Source: Prorocentrum cordatum (lineage: Eukaryota > Sar > Dinophyceae > Prorocentrales > Prorocentraceae). From it: 62,258 nucleotides of DNA. Location: the NCBI GenBank assembly GCA_963575745.1, contig CAUYUJ010015762.1, positions 198,090 through 260,347 on the forward strand, in the 5' to 3' direction. The notes under the pieces were generated by a model that saw only the letters and a program-made list of their open reading frames with translations, searched no databases and was not told the origin of the DNA. Below are positions 58,926 through 62,258 of the stretch, in pieces. The translations under genes were made by a program, and so were the position numbers. Every line of letters starts with the position of its first letter. The stretch's first letter is position 1.

Positions 58926-59599
58926 GGAGCGCGGGCTCTGCGGCCACACCTTTGCGGGCCCCGGAAACGACAGGGCCGTTTTGTCACCGTGTCCAAAAAA
59001 AATGTCCCTTGAAAATGGAAACGGCAAAAAAACAGCAACCGGAAACAGCAAAAAAACGGCTCCAGGATTGGAACAGGAGCCGGAACGGGTCAAAAAACGG
59101 CGACGGAACCGGTAAAAAAACGGCGTCGGAACCAGCAAAACAACGGCACAACGGAACCGGTAAAAAAACGGCCTTGTCGTTTCCAGGGCCCACTAAGGGC
59201 CACATTACAGTCGGGTCGCTGAAGAAGGAGCCCTGTTCGCTGGGGAGGGGCTCCGTGTTCCTTAATGGTTTCACAGCTTGCCTCAGGTGTTCCTCTCTGT
59301 TTTCGATGGGATGGGGAATCTCAGTTTGACTTATGGAAAAAAGGGGCCTCCTTCCTTATTTGGGGTTCCTCAGGTCAACGCCCCGACTGTACGGTGGGTC
59401 GGCCGTCGGACGCTGGCTCGTCGGTCGGCGGCGCGGCGTCGGAGAGTTTTTCCCGGCTCGGGGGGGGCGGGGTGGCAGCGGTCAAGCTGGGCGCGCGCAG
59501 GCAGGCGGTGTTGCCGCTGGTCAGTTGAGCCACCCAGCGCGGGTTTCGTTCCCCCGGCCGACGACGGTGCGGCGCCGCGGTGGCCGCGGATGCCGTTGC
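58926..59599. other. Intergenic with AAAAAACGGC repeat
   Basis: 58995-59175 has a degenerate GGAACCGGTAAAAAAACGGC repeat (GGAAACAGCAAAAAAACGGC variants). No gene supported. Confidence 0.6.
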
Positions 59600-59752
59600 T
59601 CACCGAGCGCGTTCCACTACTCGCAAAGCGCCGATTCGCAAACGTCCGAAAAAACACATGTCTGCTTGGATGTAATGTCTCATAGATCCCCCGCGGGGGA
59701 TCCAGGACATTTGCGAGCAGTTACCTTGCGAGTAGTGGAACGCGCTTGTCTA
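59600..59752 (+). mobile_element. M3 element, reference copy with 5-bp TSD
   Basis: TCACCGAGCGCGTTCCACTA to GTGGAACGCGCTTGTCTA, 153 bp, TSD GTTGC at 59595-59599 and 59753-59757; palindromic centre GATCCCCCGCGGGGGATC. Confidence 0.92.
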
Positions 59753-59890
59753 GTTGCGCCACTGGCTGGTAGCCGTTGCCTGACCACCTTCGCACACGCG
59801 CGGTGGCGCGGGAATCGTCGGAGGAGGAGGTCGAGCGGTCGACGGTCGGTCGTCGGCGGTCGGTCGTCGCCGGTCGTCGCACAGACAGGT

Positions 59891-60041
59891 GTCAGTCGGG
59901 CATGTCCCTCTACAGGAGGAATATTCAAGCACAGTCAAAAAATAGTCTCGGGGCGATGCCTCTACTATTCCTGCTCACCTGTGACTATTTTGCCCCCCCC
60001 CCGCTCCAAGATCCGCCTGCGGGAGGACATGCCCGGCCTGA
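59891..60041 (+). mobile_element. M1 element
   Basis: GTCAGTCGGGCATGTCC to GGACATGCCCGGCCTGA; interior typical; no clear TSD. Confidence 0.85.
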
Positions 60042-60178
60042 CGGTCGTCGTCGGTCGTCGAACAGGCGCAGGTGTCAGCACGAGGGCCGGCTCGAGCGCT
60101 GGCCCGGTGGGCCGACCTGCGGAGCGCCGCGGAGAGTCGGACTCACGTCAGCGAGCACAGGGGGCGGCGACAACAAAG

Positions 60179-60369
60179 GGTGTGGTTACGCCGGGGTGTG
60201 GTTTGCGATCGGCGCCGTTGGGGCCTGGGGGGCACGACACTGTCCCCGTCGGGCCTCCTCGGGGCGCGGGAGAACTCTATCGAGGTCCCCGCGCGCCGCC
60301 CAGGGTGCGCCCCAGGATGTTCCCCAGGGTGCCGGTTGCAAACCACACCCTTTGCAAACCACACCCTGT
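60179..60369 (+). mobile_element. M9 element
   Basis: GGGTGTGGTTTGCGATCGGC at the left and GGTTGCAAACCACACCC at the right, about 190 bp. Second copy at 60571-60736 with the same interior (CGTTGGGGCCTGG, GAACTCNATCGAGGTCCCCG). Confidence 0.85.
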
Positions 60370-60397
60370 AGAGTCGCCGAAAGGGGCGCGGTGACGC

Positions 60398-60561
60398 TGA
60401 AGACGGGCCCGTCCCTCCACAGGGGGAATGTCAGAAGATAGTCAAAAAAATGGCCTGGGAGCTATGCTTTGTCCATTGTTTAAATGTTCTTGGTGTATGT
60501 TGGTGATCGTTTTTTATCTTTCGTCCAGAATCCGCCTGTAGGGGGGACATGCCCGAGCGAA
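60398..60561 (+). mobile_element. M1 element
   Basis: TGAAGACGGGCCCGTCC to GGACATGCCCGAGCGAA, TSD GGTGACGC / GGTTACGC (7 of 8). Its right TSD lies one base before the second M9 copy. Confidence 0.85.
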
Positions 60562-60570
60562 GGTTACGCA

Positions 60571-60736
60571 AGGGTGTGGTTTGCGATCGGCGCCGTTGGG
60601 GCCTGGAGATCACGACACCGTCATCGTCGGGCCTCCTCGGGGCACGGCGGAGAACTCCATCGAGGTCCCCGCCCGCCCCCCAGGGTGCCCCGCAGGTTGC
60701 CAGTTGCAAACCATGCCCTTTTGCAAGCCGCACCCT
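60571..60736 (+). mobile_element. M9 element
   Basis: AGGGTGTGGTTTGCGATCGG to TTTGCAAGCCGCACCCTT, 166 bp, about 85 percent like the copy at 60179 by eye. Confidence 0.85.
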
Positions 60737-60811
60737 TCCGAGTCGCTGAGCCTGGCGGGAGGGTCGAGCGTCCCCGGACGCCCGGGCGGAGGGTCGCTGC
60801 GGGGTGGGTCT

Positions 60812-61000
60812 TGAGTTATCGTTGAGTTTGGCGTCGTGGGTCGGTCGTGGGACGCTGGTCTGTCGGAGCGACAGACGTCGATCGTCATGGTCAGGGAGCG
60901 AGGGGTCGGCCGTCGGTCGACGGCGGTCGCCGCGGCGGTCGGCGGAAGGCCATCGGCGTCGGTCGGGCGTGGCGAAGCGCGGCGGGCGGTCAGGCTGTAG
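60812..61000 (+). repeat. Third copy of the 58.4/58.7-kb unit
   Basis: GAGTTATCGTTGAGTTTGGC then TGTCGGAGCGACAGACGTCG and CATGGTCAGGGAGCGAGG match 58690-58870. Confidence 0.8.
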
Positions 61001-61299
61001 CGTGGGTCGGGTGGCCCCCTTTTTGCGGGCGCCAGCGGCAGTCGCTGGACTCCCGGGGGGGAGGTCCCGGCGGACGACGACGTCGAGGGCGCGCGGCAGC
61101 CCACCTGCTCCGCGGGCGGAGGGGTGTCGGCTTGGGAAGAGGGCCTCGAAGGTCGTCACGCGGGGCTTCTGGCGGGTGAACCCTCGGCGATCCTGCCCCG
61201 AGGTCGCCCCACAGGCCACCACTGCCACCACCTGAGGCGGATCCTCCTCTTGCTCCTACGAATGTCGCGCTGCCATTTCGTTCGTCCTCCTTCTCCCCC

Positions 61300-61438
61300 T
61301 CCTATTACTCTTCCCTCTCTTCCTCCCTCCCTCCCTGCCTTCCCCCTGTTCTTCCTCCTCTTCCTCCTCCTCTTCTTCCTCTTCCTCGTCTTACTCCTCC
61401 TCATCCTCCTCATCCTCGTCCTCCTCCTCCACGCAGAC
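61300..61438. repeat. (CTT/CTC)n pyrimidine tract
   Basis: TCTTCCTCCCTCCCTCCC and CTCCTCCTCATCCTCCTCA; on the minus strand it supplies the acidic end of the exon at 61391-61711. Confidence 0.85.
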
Positions 61439-61711
61439 CGCCGCGAGAGGAGGAGTGGAGTCGCCCTGGACGGCGGGAGCGCGAGGAGCGCGGATATCGC
61501 CGCGGGTCCTCACGTAGATCAGCTGGCCGATCGGGGGGATCAAGGGCAGGCGGATCAGGAAGAGCCTGGTCGTCGAGCACGGAGACTCGAAGGAGGCAGT
61601 TCTCGTGCTCGGCGAGTCGCACACGCAGCGCAGGACGTGGCGGCCGAAGTCGGGGGCGCGAAGCGCCGCGCACAGCAGCTGCCGCCTTTCGGAGTCGGGC
61701 ACGTCGGGGCG
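61391..61711 (-). CDS. Probable terminal exon of an unknown protein
   Basis: On minus, CTCCTGCAG at 61712-61720 precedes an open frame of 106 codons: RPDVPDSERRQLLCAALRAP, DFGRHVLRCVCDSPSTRTAS, TTRLFLIRLPLIPPIGQLIY, VRTRGDIRAPRAPAVQGDS, PPLAAVC and an acidic end VEEEDEDEEDEEE before TAA. Nearly all third positions are G or C, as in the other host exons, and the other two minus phases lack this bias. The hydrophobic stretch LFLIRLPLIPPIG is not long enough for a sure membrane segment. The Glu/Asp tail comes from a GAG repeat, so the true exon may end earlier at a GT in GTCTGCGTGG. No family recognised. The plus strand has a good pyrimidine tract and AG at the same place, so strand is not certain. 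Confidence 0.45.
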   Translation of the reverse strand, partial: RPDVPDSERRQLLCAALRAPDFGRHVLRCVCDSPSTRTASFESPCSTTRLFLIRLPLIPPIGQLIYVRTRGDIRAPRAPAVQGDSTPPLAAVCVEEEDEDEEDEEE

Positions 61712-61720
61712 CTGCAGGAG

Positions 61721-62258
61721 TCACCGCGCCGCTGGTGTCTCTGCGGTCTCGCTCGAGGTCGCGCGGAGCTCTACCCTGCACTGGTGGGTGTGCCAAAATG
61801 ATGTGGCTGTGGCTGCAGCGGTGTTGTCCAGGGTCCTCTGGCGGTAGTCACCCCTTCCAAGGTGACGGGAGGGTAGATGACCATGGAGTTCCAGGGATCT
61901 TGTGTCGGTGCCGCAGTAGTTGGTGCCCCTCATGGCATCGAAGGTTCACACTGAGGCCCTGGCACGGGTTTCCGACTGGTGCCACTGCTACGTGGGGTCC
62001 CGTGATCGTCTTTGTGTAGCGGAGGCGCGATGGGGACGTCCCAGTTTAGTGCATCACTTCTGATGTGAGGAGCGGTGCAGTTACCCTGAGGGGCGTCGGC
62101 GGGGGCCGTGGATTTTGCTGAGCCAAGGTTGGTGTTCGTCTCACAGCTTGATGTCGTTGAGTTTTTGTTTCGCACCGTTCCATCAGCTCGCCCCTGAACC
62201 GACGCCGATCGGGGCGGCGTTGGCAGCATTCGTCGTCTTGACGTGTGTGAGCAAGTTC
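61721..62258. other. Unassigned sequence to window end
   Basis: Minus frames (61930-62229 and 61721-61933) are open and of mixed composition, perhaps part of a retroelement or the upstream part of the 61391-61711 gene, but show no motif I recognise. Confidence 0.35.

Noticed and set aside
60431-61231. 266-codon minus frame across 60.4-61.2 kb
   Set aside because: Crosses an M1 and an M9 element and a minisatellite, so it is composite; only 61060-61199 has GC-biased codons, too short to call.
1-62258. tRNA, rRNA, snRNA or dinoflagellate spliced-leader genes
   Set aside because: I looked for the spliced-leader core (TAGCCATTTTGGCTC) and tRNA boxes by eye and saw none; a tRNAscan/Infernal run would be decisive.

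Overview
The window looks like nuclear DNA of a dinoflagellate or a close relative. It is very GC-rich and gene-poor, and it is packed with small inverted-repeat elements, tandem repeats and decayed LINEs. Its exons have GC-rich third codon positions, at least one intron seems to use a GC-AG boundary, and one protein carries the ISY...ACEK signature seen in dinoflagellate PPR-like proteins. This assignment is inference; no spliced-leader, rRNA or tRNA gene was recognised. A 100-N assembly gap lies at 27159-27258. Most long open frames here are by-products of tandem repeats.

Layout. (1) 1-860 is degenerate low-complexity DNA and 870-1215 a TATG microsatellite. (2) 1435-20154 (+) holds the C-terminal half of a protein-kinase-like gene in four exons: HHDMKLDN loop, DWG, GT...YMPPE, then DMYGAG and the final RP motif with a proline-rich tail. 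Its first intron, about 16.5 kb, contains most of the next items. (3) 1590-7306: small elements of several families, two of them forming Russian-doll nests, and a fresh 172-bp tandem duplication. (4) 7307-15180: LINE-1, about 7.9 kb, with an OTU-protease-like domain in ORF1 and APE endonuclease plus reverse transcriptase in ORF2, broken by frameshifts and a stop. (5) 15388-16465: a 78-bp satellite. (6) 20400-26045: a 40-bp repeat, a 1.9-kb C-rich 89-bp satellite and an inverted copy of the 78-bp satellite. (7) 26299-26543 (+): an acidic terminal exon. (8) 27890-29134 (-): remnant of a second reverse transcriptase (LINE-3). (9) 29326-30948 (-): the longest intact non-retroelement reading frame, made of 45-residue PPR-derived repeats. 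(10) 31000-50400: almost only repeats and M1 elements. (11) 50440-54000 (+): LINE-2, a third diverged LINE. (12) 54240-61300: a palindrome, microsatellites and more small elements. (13) 61391-61711 (-): a probable terminal exon.

Family names M1-M9 are mine, defined by terminal inverted repeats (TIRs) and target-site duplications (TSDs) read from this window. M1 begins TTAAGTCGGGC, has an 8-bp TSD and 13 copies here. M2 begins CAGTGGAGGCC and inserts at TA. M3 begins TCACCGAGCGCGTTCC with a 5-bp TSD. None shows a transposase, so they would be moved in trans. Coordinates of degenerate elements are approximate to a few bases, and all homology calls are from reading motifs, not from a search.
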